Assembly: GCF_001427865.1 (NCBI RefSeq)
Contig: NZ_LMHH01000002.1
Span: 453,501 to 517,500 of the forward strand
DNA from: Altererythrobacter sp. Root672
Lineage (GTDB): Bacteria > Pseudomonadota > Alphaproteobacteria > Sphingomonadales > Sphingomonadaceae
Direction of reading: 5' to 3'
Length of the DNA stretch: 64,000 bases
The notes beneath the pieces were generated by a model. That model worked only from the letters and a program-made list of their open reading frames with translations, did no database searches and was not told the origin of the DNA. A program made the translations under genes and the position numbers. The first letter of the stretch is position 1. Each line of letters starts with the position of its first letter. Positions 13,269 through 22,633 of the stretch are shown here, piece after piece.

Positions 13269-14012
13269 ATGCACACTGGGCGGTTCTTGAGGTCTTTTGC
13301 TTCGATCGCACTGTTCGCCGCAGCCGGCACCCTTGCTGGATGCTCGATGGGTTTCGATGGCGAGGGGGTCCCGCTCGAGGAACTCGACCTCACTGGCGAA
13401 GCGCCCACCGGGGTGGCGTTGCTTGGGCCCGACAAGATCATCATCACGGAAGGAGCACCGTTCCGCGTCACGGCCGAAGGCGAAGGAGCGGACAAGCTGC
13501 GGTTTTCCCTCGATCACGGTACGCTTGGCATATCCCGCGAGACTTCGACGTGGAACGAATGGGGCGGAAAGCCCGCCACGGTGCGAGTCACGATGCCCGC
13601 GCCTCGCAACCTGACCCTCGTCGGCTCGGGTCACATGACCACGTCAGCGCTCGCCAGCGAGGCCGAGGTGTCGGTTACCGGCTCTGGCACGCTGGAAGCC
13701 CCCCAGATAGCCGCCTCGCGGCTTGAAGTATCGATTACTGGAAGCGGCGATTTCGTGGGCGGCGGCCAGGCCGAATCTCTGACCGTGTCGATTGCCGGAA
13801 GCGGCGACGCCCGGATGGAGAAGCTCAAGGCCGGCAAGGCTGAGGTCAACATCATGGGCTCGGGCGATGTCGCCTTCGCCTCCGATGGAGAGGTCGAAGC
13901 CAATATCATGGGCTCGGGAGACGTTACCGTCACCGGTTCCGCCCGCTGCAAGGCCAACAAGATGGGCTCCGGCTCGGTCAAGTGCCAGGGAGTGGCCCAG
14001 CCCGCCGAGTAA
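13269..14012 (+). CDS. GIN-domain (DUF2807) lipoprotein
   Basis: A 247-residue predicted lipoprotein. The signal peptide ends in the lipobox LAGC (Cys at residue 25), and the rest forms a DUF2807 'GIN' domain. Repeats of the form G-S-G-(D/T/H) recur about every 20 residues in the second half (LVGSGH, VTGSGT, ITGSGD, IAGSGD, IMGSGD twice), as expected for a right-handed beta-helix. The function of the family is unknown; an adhesin or polymer-binding role is often guessed. GGAGG precedes the ATG. A second GIN protein follows. Confidence 0.85.
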   Translation: MHTGRFLRSFASIALFAAAGTLAGCSMGFDGEGVPLEELDLTGEAPTGVALLGPDKIIITEGAPFRVTAEGEGADKLRFSLDHGTLGISRETSTWNEWGGKPATVRVTMPAPRNLTLVGSGHMTTSALASEAEVSVTGSGTLEAPQIAASRLEVSITGSGDFVGGGQAESLTVSIAGSGDARMEKLKAGKAEVNIMGSGDVAFASDGEVEANIMGSGDVTVTGSARCKANKMGSGSVKCQGVAQPAE

Positions 14013-14026
14013 CGGCAGGCATTGAC

Positions 14027-14036
14027 TACAGCTGTA
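14027..14036 (+). promoter_or_regulatory. TACAGCTGTA palindrome within a candidate promoter
   Basis: The 10-base palindrome TACAGCTGTA sits just downstream of a TTGACT -35-like hexamer (14022-14027), 41 bases before the second GIN gene. TACA-N2-TGTA is the core of BlaI/MecI/CopY-family operators. No such regulator is encoded in this window, so this is only a candidate site. Confidence 0.3.
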
Positions 14037-14076
14037 ATCGATCATATCTCCGGCGTCGGTTGAGGGAGAGATAGCG

Positions 14077-14817
14077 ATGCGGAAATTGGTAGCAGCGGTT
14101 TCGCTTGGCGCAGCAGTGGCCTTTGGGGCGACGATTGGGGTGGCGCAGGATAGCGGACCAGCCGTTGCAGCACCGTCCGGCAGCCGCAGCTACAGCGTCG
14201 GCGCATTCGACGAAGTGACGACCGTGGGGCCCCATCGCGTCATTGTCACTGTCGGGGGCGCTCATGCGGTTTACGCCGATGGCCCGGGAGAAACGCTCGA
14301 TCGGTTCGAGGTCGTGGTCGAGGGCGACAAGCTCAAGATCCAGCCGAAAGAAGAATACCGGCGGGAACATGACTGGACCTGGATGGCCCCGGCAACGTTC
14401 TACGTCACCCTACCCCGCATAGAGGCCGCCTCGTTGGCAGGCTCAGGCAACATGTATCTCGATCGCGTCCAGGGCGACAGATTCGCCGGTTCGGTGGCAG
14501 GATCGGGCGAGATCGACATCGCTTCGATGCAAGTCGGCGAGGCGAATTTCTCGGTGGCCGGCTCGGGCGACCTGACAGCTCGCGGCAGCGCGGGTCGGTC
14601 GCGGGTATCTGTCGCAGGCTCGGGCGCCGTTCGCGCCCGGGAGATGCGCAGCACGACCGCAGCGGTTTCCATCGTCGGATCCGGCGACGCGGACCTGACG
14701 GTCGATAACAGCGCACAAGTCTCGATCGTCGGCAGTGGCGACGTCGACATCGCGGGCAACGCCACCTGCACCGTCTCGCGCATGGGGTCCGGCAAAGTCG
14801 CGTGTCAGCGGGGCTAG
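14077..14817 (+). CDS. Exported GIN-domain (DUF2807) protein
   Basis: A 246-residue exported protein with a plain signal peptide (cleavage likely after GVAQ) and no lipobox. The body is a DUF2807 domain with repeated GSG motifs (LAGSGN, VAGSGE, VAGSGD, VAGSGA, IVGSGD twice). It resembles the preceding lipoprotein in repeat pattern and in a final Cys-containing RMGSGKVAC motif (KMGSGSVKC in the other), so the two are likely paralogues that diverged after duplication. It has its own candidate promoter in the 64-base gap. GGGAGAG is the ribosome binding site. Confidence 0.85.
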   Translation: MRKLVAAVSLGAAVAFGATIGVAQDSGPAVAAPSGSRSYSVGAFDEVTTVGPHRVIVTVGGAHAVYADGPGETLDRFEVVVEGDKLKIQPKEEYRREHDWTWMAPATFYVTLPRIEAASLAGSGNMYLDRVQGDRFAGSVAGSGEIDIASMQVGEANFSVAGSGDLTARGSAGRSRVSVAGSGAVRAREMRSTTAAVSIVGSGDADLTVDNSAQVSIVGSGDVDIAGNATCTVSRMGSGKVACQRG

Positions 14818-14898
14818 GAGGCGCCTGACTGCAGCCCGGGGAGTAGTTCATTGCCTGCTCACTTGGCATAGGGCAGGAAGCCGGCGAAAGGATCGCCG

Positions 14899-15243
14899 AT
14901 GCCCCTTCCTGCCCTCCCGCGTCCGACCCTCCTGCTCATCCCCGCCGCCGCCCTGATGCTTAGCGGCTGCCTGGCGAAAACTGCCGTCGATCTCGTGACT
15001 TTGCCGGTCAAGGTCGCCAGCGCCGGCGTCGACGCGGCCACCACCAGCCAATCCGAAGCCGACCAGAAGCGCGGCCGCGAGATTCGCCAGCGCGAGGAAC
15101 GCCTCGGCAAGCTGAGGCGCGACTACGAAAAGCAGATGACCCGCTGCCAGGACGGTGACCGCCGCGCCTGCAGCAATGCGCGCGATACTTATGCGGAAAT
15201 GCAGTTGATCCTGCCGAGCATCCCGGCCGAACCGGCGGGTTAG
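14899..15243 (+). CDS. Small lipoprotein of unknown function
   Basis: A 114-residue predicted lipoprotein: signal peptide with lipobox LSGC (Cys at residue 24), then a short hydrophobic stretch and a strongly charged helical region (about residues 55-85, rich in Arg, Glu and Lys) that could be a coiled coil. Two further Cys (CQDGDRRAC) are close together and may form a disulphide. The ribosome binding site is AAAGGA. I do not recognise a named family. It is convergent with tsaC, overlapping by four bases at the stops. Confidence 0.75.
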   Translation: MPLPALPRPTLLLIPAAALMLSGCLAKTAVDLVTLPVKVASAGVDAATTSQSEADQKRGREIRQREERLGKLRRDYEKQMTRCQDGDRRACSNARDTYAEMQLILPSIPAEPAG

Positions 15244-16184
15244 GCTGCGGCTCTCCGCAACCGATCGTTGATCGCCACGCCTATGCCCTCATCGGGCACG
15301 GGAGCAACGGCCACACGCGCGCGCTCGGATACAGCGGCCTGGTGCAAGCACGCGTAAAGCCGCGCGGCGGCGAGTGCGAGATCGCCGGTTTCCGAAAGCG
15401 TGCAGTCGCCCTCGATAGGTCCGAACCCGATTAGAAATTCGTCAATCTCGGCGCGTTCCGCCCCCAATCTGACGGGCTTTCCTGGCGAATAATGTTGCGC
15501 CAGCTGCCCCGGCGCTTCGATCCGAGCATCGGCGAGCGGCTTTGGTGGACCAAGCAATGCGACAAGTTCGGCCGCGGTGACCGGCCCATGCCGCAGGAGT
15601 TGCCACGCGCCATCATCACGCAACGCCACGATGGTCGATTCAAGCCCGCGCGGGCAGGCCCCGCCATCGAGGATCGCCGAGACTGCCGATCCCAGGGAAT
15701 CCGCGACGTGTTGCGGTGTCGTTGGGCTGACCGCGCCACTGCGATTGGCGGATGGCGCAGCGAGCGGAACATCTAGTTCCTGCAACAATTGCCGCATGGC
15801 CGGATGATCGGGCATGCGTAGAGCCACGGTCGCCAGCCCTGCTGTAACCGCCGGCACTACCGGGCTTTCCGCGACCGAAGGCAACACCAGGGTCAAAGGG
15901 CCCGGCCAGAATCGCGCCGCCAACGCCTCGGCGCGCTCGTCGAAGGTCGCCAGCCTCCTGGCCATCTCAAGCGACGCGACATGCACTATCAGCGGGTTGA
16001 AGTCGGGTCGCCCCTTGGCACGGTAGATCGCTGCCACCGCGGCTTCGCGATCGGCGCGCGCGGCGAGGCCGTAGACCGTCTCGGTCGGCACCGCGACGAG
16101 CTCTCCCGCGCGCAACAGACTGGCCGCACGGGCTATTCCGCCCGCGTCCGCCGCCAACCATTCAGGTGCCTGCTTGCCGCCCAT
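15240..16184 (-). CDS. tsaC: Threonylcarbamoyl-AMP synthase (Sua5 type)
   Basis: A 314-residue enzyme making threonylcarbamoyl-AMP from Thr, bicarbonate and ATP, the first step of tRNA t6A modification at position 37. The YrdC core shows VPTETVYGLAARA, IYRAKGRP and later PSANRSGAVSPT. The length and the C-terminal portion beyond about residue 205 show it is the two-domain Sua5 form rather than the short TsaC. Its start is 26 bases from the divergent DUF815 gene. Confidence 0.92.
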   Translation of the reverse strand: MGGKQAPEWLAADAGGIARAASLLRAGELVAVPTETVYGLAARADREAAVAAIYRAKGRPDFNPLIVHVASLEMARRLATFDERAEALAARFWPGPLTLVLPSVAESPVVPAVTAGLATVALRMPDHPAMRQLLQELDVPLAAPSANRSGAVSPTTPQHVADSLGSAVSAILDGGACPRGLESTIVALRDDGAWQLLRHGPVTAAELVALLGPPKPLADARIEAPGQLAQHYSPGKPVRLGAERAEIDEFLIGFGPIEGDCTLSETGDLALAAARLYACLHQAAVSERARVAVAPVPDEGIGVAINDRLRRAAA

Positions 16185-16210
16185 CGCCGCGCGCTATAGG
16201 CCACACCGCG

Positions 16211-16987
16211 ATGAATGACCAAGCCACCGATTGGATCGCCGCGCCCGCCTATGTCTGGGAGGGCGCCTCAGCTCGCCCCGTTGTGCGTATCGATGCCCCT
16301 CGGCTCGAGCTCTTGCGCGGGATCGACAGGCAGAAGGCCGCCGCGGCCGAAAACGTGCTGCGCCTCGCACACGGGCACGCGGCGCACGACATGCTTCTCT
16401 GGGGCTCGCGCGGCATGGGCAAGTCGGCGCTGGTTCGTTCTTCGGTCCGCGCCGCGCAGGACGAAGTCGCGGGCCGCATCGCCCTGGTTCAGATCGCGAC
16501 CGACGCCGTGACGTCTCTCACCGCGCTGTTCACGCGGCTCGCTTCGGTCGACCGCCAGTTCTTGGTCTTCGTCGACGACCTCGGCTTCGCGGCCGACGAC
16601 GCAGCTGGTCCACGCCACTTGCGCAGCTGGCTCGACGGCGGAGTCGAGGCCCGGCCGGGCAATGTTCGCCTGGCGGTCACGTCGAACCGCAGGGCCATCG
16701 TCGCGCGCCATCATGTCGAGCAGGACGATCCGCTCAACCCGCGCGATGCGGTCGACGATCAACTCGCGCTGGCCGACAGGTTCGGCCTTTCGCTCGGCTT
16801 CCACGCCTGCTCGCAAGACGAATACCTGGCAATCGTGCGCGGTTATGCCGAGGAATACGGCCTCGACTGGACCGAAGCCGAAGCTCTCGAATGGTCCAAG
16901 CGTCGTGGCGCGCGCTCAGGGCGTGTCGCCTGGCACTTCATCACCGAACTGGCGGGCCGCGCTGGGCGGGCCCTTCCGGTAAACTAG
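16211..16987 (+). CDS. DUF815 family P-loop ATPase
   Basis: A 258-residue ATPase of the DUF815 family (AAA-like). Walker A is GSRGMGKSA, Walker B is FLVFVDDLGF, and the arginine-rich SNRRAIVARHH region follows. The cellular role is not established. ATG 16211 gives the family N-terminus; an in-frame ATG at 16166 overlaps the divergent tsaC start and is unlikely. It is convergent with the sugar dehydrogenase gene three bases away. Confidence 0.85.
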   Translation: MNDQATDWIAAPAYVWEGASARPVVRIDAPRLELLRGIDRQKAAAAENVLRLAHGHAAHDMLLWGSRGMGKSALVRSSVRAAQDEVAGRIALVQIATDAVTSLTALFTRLASVDRQFLVFVDDLGFAADDAAGPRHLRSWLDGGVEARPGNVRLAVTSNRRAIVARHHVEQDDPLNPRDAVDDQLALADRFGLSLGFHACSQDEYLAIVRGYAEEYGLDWTEAEALEWSKRRGARSGRVAWHFITELAGRAGRALPVN

Positions 16988-16990
16988 AGC

Positions 16991-18457
16991 TCAGTTACCG
17001 CCCGGAACGATATCGGGCGGCGGCTGCTGGAACGCGCGCGAGGGATCGCCGATCAACTCGCGTTGTGGCGGCATGTGCGGCACTTCGAGCCGCTTGGGGG
17101 CGGCTGCCGGCGCTGCGGCGGGTGAAATCACCCGCCAGATGATGTTGCCGGTGTCGTCGCTGACAAGCAGGCCACCCGTCTTGTCCCACGCCACCCAGGT
17201 CGGGCGACCGTGGGTCTCGCCTTGTCCGGCGAGGAAACTCTTGAGCACCGTGACGGGCTTGCCAACCGGGTTGCCGCGTTCGTCAAAGCGCACGAACACC
17301 ACGTCGTAGCCCGCGGGCGGCTTGCGGTTCCATGAGCCGTGACGAGCGATGAAAGCGCCCTGGTTGAAAGCATCGCCCATCCTCGCGCCCTCTCGGGTGA
17401 AGGTCAGCCCAAGCGCTGCGACGTGCGGTCCGAGGGCAAACTCGGGCGTGCGGCTGTACTCGATGAGAAAATTCGGCATCGGCGCGTCAACTCGGTCGTC
17501 GACGTTCTCGCCCCAGTAAAGCCACGGCCAGCCATAGGTGGCACCGACCGGCACGTTGGTGAGGTAATCGGGCACGAGGTCCGATCCCAGCTGGTCGCGT
17601 TCGTTGACCGTGACCCACAGTTCGCCGCTCCATGGGTTCCAGGCCAAGCCGTTCGGGTTGCGCAGCCCGGTGGCGAAGATACGCGTCTTCCCGGTCACCA
17701 GGTCGAGTTCGTGAATCGCCGCACGGCCCTCCTCGATCTCCATTCCGCCTTCGCCGATATTGGAGGCCGACCCGACCGCGACGTAGAGCTTGGTGCCTTC
17801 ATCGTTGATGATGACGTTTCGCATCCAGTGGTTACCCGCGGGAGGCAGATCCATCAGCTTGACCGGCTGTCCCGTGACCGCATCGGCGCCTTCGGCATAG
17901 TCGAACCGCAGCAGGGCATCGTGGTTGGCGACGTAGAGCTTGCCGTCGTGCCAGGCGATGCCCGAGGGTGAAGAGAGGCCGCTGCGGATTTCGCGCTTCA
18001 CTTCTGCCACGCCGTCGCCGTCGGCGTCGCGCAGCAGGATCAGGTTGTTCGGCGAAGGAACCGCAGCGCCCGCCTTACGGAAAAGGAAGCCCGCAATCGC
18101 ATTGGTGATCGGGTTGCCGCCCGCCACCACACGCTCGGGCGCGTTCGATTGGGCGACGATCACATCGCCGTTGGGCATGGTATAGATCACGCGTGGATGG
18201 TTCAGCCCTTCGGCGAAGCGATTGACCTTGAGGCCTTCCGCAGCCTCAGGCGCGGCGCCGTCCGGCCAGCCGATCGGCGTGGCTACTCCGACCGTCGGGA
18301 TCAACTGTGGATCGGGCTCGGCCAACTTGGGATCAGTGCCGGTGACCTGGTCGAGCGTAAGCGTGGCCGGGACGCCGCGCGTCACCCACCAGCCGGCGAT
18401 TGCCAGGAGAACGATCAAGACCAAAAGGCCGATAGCGAGCTTTTTCAGGATCCTCAT
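16991..18457 (-). CDS. Membrane-anchored PQQ-dependent sugar (sorbosone-type) dehydrogenase
   Basis: A 488-residue protein with one N-terminal transmembrane helix (about residues 8-28) and a six-bladed beta-propeller of the glucose/sorbosone dehydrogenase family. Recognisable stretches include NHPRVIYTMPNGDVIVAQ, TGLRNPNGLAWNP and ARHGSWNRKP. Family members use PQQ to oxidise aldoses at the periplasmic face. No PQQ synthesis genes are in the window, so cofactor and substrate are inferred. Confidence 0.85.
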   Translation of the reverse strand: MRILKKLAIGLLVLIVLLAIAGWWVTRGVPATLTLDQVTGTDPKLAEPDPQLIPTVGVATPIGWPDGAAPEAAEGLKVNRFAEGLNHPRVIYTMPNGDVIVAQSNAPERVVAGGNPITNAIAGFLFRKAGAAVPSPNNLILLRDADGDGVAEVKREIRSGLSSPSGIAWHDGKLYVANHDALLRFDYAEGADAVTGQPVKLMDLPPAGNHWMRNVIINDEGTKLYVAVGSASNIGEGGMEIEEGRAAIHELDLVTGKTRIFATGLRNPNGLAWNPWSGELWVTVNERDQLGSDLVPDYLTNVPVGATYGWPWLYWGENVDDRVDAPMPNFLIEYSRTPEFALGPHVAALGLTFTREGARMGDAFNQGAFIARHGSWNRKPPAGYDVVFVRFDERGNPVGKPVTVLKSFLAGQGETHGRPTWVAWDKTGGLLVSDDTGNIIWRVISPAAAPAAAPKRLEVPHMPPQRELIGDPSRAFQQPPPDIVPGGN

Positions 18458-18522
18458 GGTGGGCCGAAATAAGCCAAGCGCGCCTTTCCGGCAACGCTAT
18501 CTGCGCCTAAGTATGTCGAGCC

Positions 18523-19005
18523 ATGTACGACTTTGCCCCCGACCGCGATCTTCCGAAGCCAGAACTCTACCGTGACGTGCTTTCCGCAGCCGACGCTCTG
18601 ACGTCGGGCGAGCCGGACGGCGTGGCCAATATGGCGAATCTCGCAGCGCTCATCTGGCAACTCGTTCCGGACCTCAATTGGGCCGGATTTTACCGAATGG
18701 TCGGAGGAGAACTGGTCTTGGGGCCGTTCTGCGGCAAGCCCGCCTGCATCCGCATCCCTCTCGGCCAGGGCGTTTGTGGAACGGCGGCGGCCTCTGGGCA
18801 AACTCAGCGCGTGCCGGATGTCCACGCCTTCCCAGGCCACATTGCCTGCGATGCCGCGAGCCGTTCCGAACTCGTCGTTCCGGTCATTCGCGCTGGCGAA
18901 GTGATTTCGGTGATCGACTTGGACAGCCCTCTGCCGGCGCGCTTCGATGCGGAGGACCAAACCGCTTTCGAGGCGCTTGCAGCGCTGATCGCCGACCGGA
19001 TCTAA
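18523..19005 (+). CDS. msrC: Free methionine-(R)-sulfoxide reductase (GAF domain)
   Basis: A 160-residue GAF-domain protein of the fRMsr family, which reduces free Met-R-sulfoxide with thioredoxin. Three expected cysteines are present in FCGKPAC, GVCGTAA and HIACDA. WAGFYR and the terminal GVLD-like VIDLDSP also fit. It is divergent from the sugar dehydrogenase and convergent with the usher-like gene four bases away. The family call is firm. Confidence 0.9.
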   Translation: MYDFAPDRDLPKPELYRDVLSAADALTSGEPDGVANMANLAALIWQLVPDLNWAGFYRMVGGELVLGPFCGKPACIRIPLGQGVCGTAAASGQTQRVPDVHAFPGHIACDAASRSELVVPVIRAGEVISVIDLDSPLPARFDAEDQTAFEALAALIADRI

Positions 19006-19009
19006 CGGA

Positions 19010-21712
19010 TCACGGCAGAGCGCGGCCGGCCGAACCTTGAGCGATTTGAGAGGCCAAGCGGAGTCGAACGGTCCCGAGGCGGTCGATCGTCTGTTGAGGG
19101 CTCACTTCGATCCCATCAGCCAGGTTCGCCTCGACACCCAGGACTACCTGGCTGTCCGGGGCCAGCCGTAACCGGTATTTGCCGTAGACCACCCGGTCGA
19201 ACAGGAAGAACCCATCGTATTCGCTGACCGTGCTCGCCACGACAGTGCCGTTGCGGTCGATCAGGTCGAGTTTGGCGCCAGCGAGCGGGACATTCTCGGG
19301 CCCGTTGAGCGTCCCCTCAACTTCGCCGGTCGGACTGACCGCGATTTCGATCATCGAGGAAACCCCCGGTCGCGGGGTCACCACGATGCCTTTGCCCTGT
19401 GGCAGGAGGAAAGGATCCGGCAAGGTCGATTCATCGATCCCGATCAGCACTTTCTGATAGGGCTGCAGTCCTTCGACGATGGTGTGGCCGAGCTCGTCTG
19501 TCGGATCGCTGGACCCGACCGCGCCGGCGTTCACCCCCACACCCGTAAGCGGTTCTTCGTCGGCCGAACGCAGGCCGTCTCCGTTCTCGTCTAGAAAGAC
19601 CGAGATCGCGGCCTGGCCCCGCTGCGCCAGCTTCTCGCTCGACATCCGCCATCTTCCCGTGAGGGGATCGTGGCCCAGGCTGAAATTGAGCGCGAGATTG
19701 GCGCCCACGCTTCCCCGAGTATCGACAGTCCCGCTCGCCATGACAGCCACTTTGCGGAAATGACGAACGAGGCCGAAATCGAACTCGGTGATGCCGGTGC
19801 GCCGAGTGTGTTCGATATCGAAGCGCAGTTCGGAAAGACCGCCGAGGTTCTTTTCGATCGTCAGGGTGGCTTTGTCGAAGCCAGTCTGCTCGCCGCTCAC
19901 CTTGTATGAGGCCTCACCGCGCGCGGTAAGGCCGAGGAAACGCGTGTTGGCAAGCAAACCGATGCGGGTGCCGTCATCCCAATCGGAGTTGCCGACGGTG
20001 TCGCGATAGGCAACGTAGCCCGTCAGCGACACTCGGGGCATCAGCAGCGAAGCGCGGACCGCGGCCTCGTTGACCTCGCTGCGGTCGCGCCTGTCGGTCC
20101 GTTTTATGCCGCCCGAGAGGGATATCGGCATTCGCTCTGAAGGGAGGAACGTGTCGAAGTTCAGGCTGTGCGAACTCTTGTCCCTCGGATCGACTAAGCC
20201 GCTCGTGAAACTGCCGTCCACGAGCAGACTTTGCCCCTGAATGTTGATGGCGCCTATTTTGCCAATCATATCAATCTTATACGCGCGCCCTCGGCCGAGT
20301 TCCTGGGCGCCGCTCAGATTGAACAGCAAGGGTCCGAGCGCCCGCTGGAGATTGAGTTCAACGTAATCGCGCCGCCGCAATCTGTAGTAGAGCGAATGCG
20401 CGTTCGCCCCGACCACCGTGCGGCGATCGAGGCCAAATTGCGCCCCGGCAGCGTATTGCCATCCCTCGTCGAGCCGACTGCCCGGTGGCGGACGGCCGAA
20501 GGAGATAAGGTCATGATTGCGCTGGATGAACCCCGCCCAGTACTCGAGCGTGCCGGTTGGCAGCGAGTCATAGCCGACCTGGATGGCCTTGCTTTCGCGC
20601 CGGATCTGCCCCTGGGGCCCGTAAAGGACCACATCGAGATCGTTGTTGCCGAACAGCAGGTTCACTTCGAACTCGTAGCGGCCGTCGGGCATATTGTTCT
20701 GGAAAGCCAGCAGCTGGCCGTTGCGGTAGAGCTCGGCATCCCATCCGAGCGGCAGTGTGCCGCGCAGGATGGTCGTGCCGAACCGATCGGATTGGTCCAA
20801 CCCCCGGTTGCTGATGAACGCGCCTCGGCCCGCCCCGCTCGTTCCGGCAAGGTTGCCCGAGATCATGTCGACGTCGCCCGCCACGGCCTGCGTTGCCTTG
20901 AGCGGGCCGAGCATGCCCCCGTCGGGATCCATGCGATAGGCGCGCAACCGCAGGCTGTCGGGTACGCCATCGGAGTCCGAGGCCAACCGCATATCGAAGC
21001 TGGCACGAGCGACTTCGCCGCTGGCGAAGATCTCGTACCTGGTGTTGAGTTGGGAACGGCTTCCTCCGTTGCTGTAGTTGGCCTGCGCCACCACATCGAC
21101 AGAGGGCATGCGCCACATGGCGTAAGGCTGCTGAGCCTGCGGATAGGCGCTGAGGTCAGGCCGCTCACGTTCGGGATGGAGTCGCGCGGCGCGACTTTGG
21201 CGCTCGATCGCTTCGACAAACGGCAGGCGCTTGTCGCTCTCGATAGAGAGCGAGGAATTGCGCAGGTTGGGCGTGAGCGTGATTCCGAGCCATCCGCCCA
21301 ATGAGCGGGTGTCGACGCACCAACCTTCAGGTGTGTCGTGAATCTCGCCCGGCTGCAGGCCGCGCTTGATGTTCATGGTTTGTACTGTGCTTGAATCGCG
21401 GTCGAGAATGAAGGTTTGGTCTTCGGTAAAGATCCAGCCAGTTGCGCGGCGCGACTTCTTGTCGAGGCGCACTGGAATATTGAGCGACTGGATTACATCG
21501 GCGAGATCGACGCAAACGCCATCTGACGTCTGATAACCTCGCACTTCATTCATCAGGCGATATTGTTTGACCTGCAGTTGGAAGAGGACGGCGTCTTCCT
21601 CGTTCGGCGCGTAATCGCTCGCCTGCGCCTGCGCAGCGCCGCTCGAAAACAGCAGACAGGCCGCCGCGAACTTCGCGACGGCCCGGAGCCGCAGAGGACG
21701 GAACGCAGACAT
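19010..21712 (-). CDS. Usher-like outer-membrane protein of a DUF4402 pilus module
   Basis: A 900-residue exported protein (signal peptide ends near AQAQA, residue ~30). The N-terminal ~170 residues hold a pair of Cys (VCVDLADV and GWCVDTRS). The middle, about 185-690, is rich in alternating hydrophobic beta-strands with FimD/PapC-like features (LRGTLPLGWDAELYRNGQ, RYEFEVNLLFGNND). The C-terminal part carries carboxypeptidase-regulatory-like beta-sandwich segments (FLDENGDGLRSADEEPL; EGTLNGPENVPLAGAK). The gene follows a chaperone and a DUF4402 pilin on the same strand, so an assembly and secretion pore role is inferred. It is more divergent than a classical usher. Confidence 0.72.
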   Translation of the reverse strand: MSAFRPLRLRAVAKFAAACLLFSSGAAQAQASDYAPNEEDAVLFQLQVKQYRLMNEVRGYQTSDGVCVDLADVIQSLNIPVRLDKKSRRATGWIFTEDQTFILDRDSSTVQTMNIKRGLQPGEIHDTPEGWCVDTRSLGGWLGITLTPNLRNSSLSIESDKRLPFVEAIERQSRAARLHPERERPDLSAYPQAQQPYAMWRMPSVDVVAQANYSNGGSRSQLNTRYEIFASGEVARASFDMRLASDSDGVPDSLRLRAYRMDPDGGMLGPLKATQAVAGDVDMISGNLAGTSGAGRGAFISNRGLDQSDRFGTTILRGTLPLGWDAELYRNGQLLAFQNNMPDGRYEFEVNLLFGNNDLDVVLYGPQGQIRRESKAIQVGYDSLPTGTLEYWAGFIQRNHDLISFGRPPPGSRLDEGWQYAAGAQFGLDRRTVVGANAHSLYYRLRRRDYVELNLQRALGPLLFNLSGAQELGRGRAYKIDMIGKIGAINIQGQSLLVDGSFTSGLVDPRDKSSHSLNFDTFLPSERMPISLSGGIKRTDRRDRSEVNEAAVRASLLMPRVSLTGYVAYRDTVGNSDWDDGTRIGLLANTRFLGLTARGEASYKVSGEQTGFDKATLTIEKNLGGLSELRFDIEHTRRTGITEFDFGLVRHFRKVAVMASGTVDTRGSVGANLALNFSLGHDPLTGRWRMSSEKLAQRGQAAISVFLDENGDGLRSADEEPLTGVGVNAGAVGSSDPTDELGHTIVEGLQPYQKVLIGIDESTLPDPFLLPQGKGIVVTPRPGVSSMIEIAVSPTGEVEGTLNGPENVPLAGAKLDLIDRNGTVVASTVSEYDGFFLFDRVVYGKYRLRLAPDSQVVLGVEANLADGIEVSPQQTIDRLGTVRLRLASQIAQGSAGRALP

Positions 21713-21744
21713 GAGTGATCAGGCGCCGATTGAGTGCGACCGGC

Positions 21745-22578
21745 TCAGCGCAGAACGGCGTCGAGCGAAGCGATGAGGTCGCCACCGTCGGCAAGCGGCT
21801 GGCGAAGTTCCACCCGTACGGGGCCTCGCATCGCTGCGGCCTGATCGGGAGAAATCGGAAGCGTGGTGTGGCGGCTGCCGATCTCCGGATAAACGCCAAG
21901 ACCGCGCGCGACGAACACCGGTTCGCTTCCCGCGCCGTAGACCAGGAGGTCTCCGTAGACCGAAGCCGCCCCGGACCTGGAGATGTCGACGGCGAAAGCG
22001 AAGCGTCCCTCGGTTTGCTCGATCCTGGGATTTGCCAGGCCCGCGACGACTTCGAGTTGCCCTTTGCGAATAATGATCGGCATGGTGATGCCGTAGATCG
22101 GTGTGATCTTGACGACGAAGCCATCGGCCGGGGTCGTGTCGCTAGGCGCAATGGGCTGGACCTTGGGGATAGCCGCGAACGACATGTGCACCCGGTATTC
22201 CCCATCGGGCAGTTCGGCGCCGGGCCGGGCGCTGATGCGGATGGCCTGCGGCTCGCCCGGTGGTAGGACGACGCGGCGCGGGGCGTAGCGGATCATTTCC
22301 AGCGCCGCGGTCTCGGTTACATTGGCCTCGGTAGTGTCGACCGGCTCCAGGCCGCCATCAGGCGTCATTCGCCGCAGCTCGAGCGAAACGCGATAGGTCG
22401 CCTCCTCGCTGCCGACGTTTGACAGAATGACTTCACCGCCGCGTCGACCGTCGAGGACCAGGCGCGTCGGAGCGATTAGCAGGTCGCCCTGCGCCGCGAG
22501 CGGGGCGGGCAGTGCAAGGCCAAGGCCGATGGTAGCGAGAAGAACGGCGCCAAAGCGCGGCAGACGAACGATTGGCAT
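21745..22578 (-). CDS. PapD-like periplasmic pilus chaperone
   Basis: A 277-residue exported protein (signal peptide ending LAAQG) with the two Ig-like domains of fimbrial chaperones. VILSNVGSEEATYRVSLEL is the G1-type N-terminal strand region, and RYAPRRVVLPPGEPQAIRI is the conserved chaperone motif. It would hold DUF4402 subunits by donor-strand complementation until the usher takes them. It begins after the hairpin downstream of the pilin and is 32 bases from the usher-like gene. The ribosome binding site is GGGGAAGGG. Confidence 0.85.
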   Translation of the reverse strand: MPIVRLPRFGAVLLATIGLGLALPAPLAAQGDLLIAPTRLVLDGRRGGEVILSNVGSEEATYRVSLELRRMTPDGGLEPVDTTEANVTETAALEMIRYAPRRVVLPPGEPQAIRISARPGAELPDGEYRVHMSFAAIPKVQPIAPSDTTPADGFVVKITPIYGITMPIIIRKGQLEVVAGLANPRIEQTEGRFAFAVDISRSGAASVYGDLLVYGAGSEPVFVARGLGVYPEIGSRHTTLPISPDQAAAMRGPVRVELRQPLADGGDLIASLDAVLR

Positions 22579-22633
22579 AAGTCCCTTCCCCTAAGGGGTT
22601 TTGCGTAGTCGTCCGTTTCCTAAGTCTGGCAGG

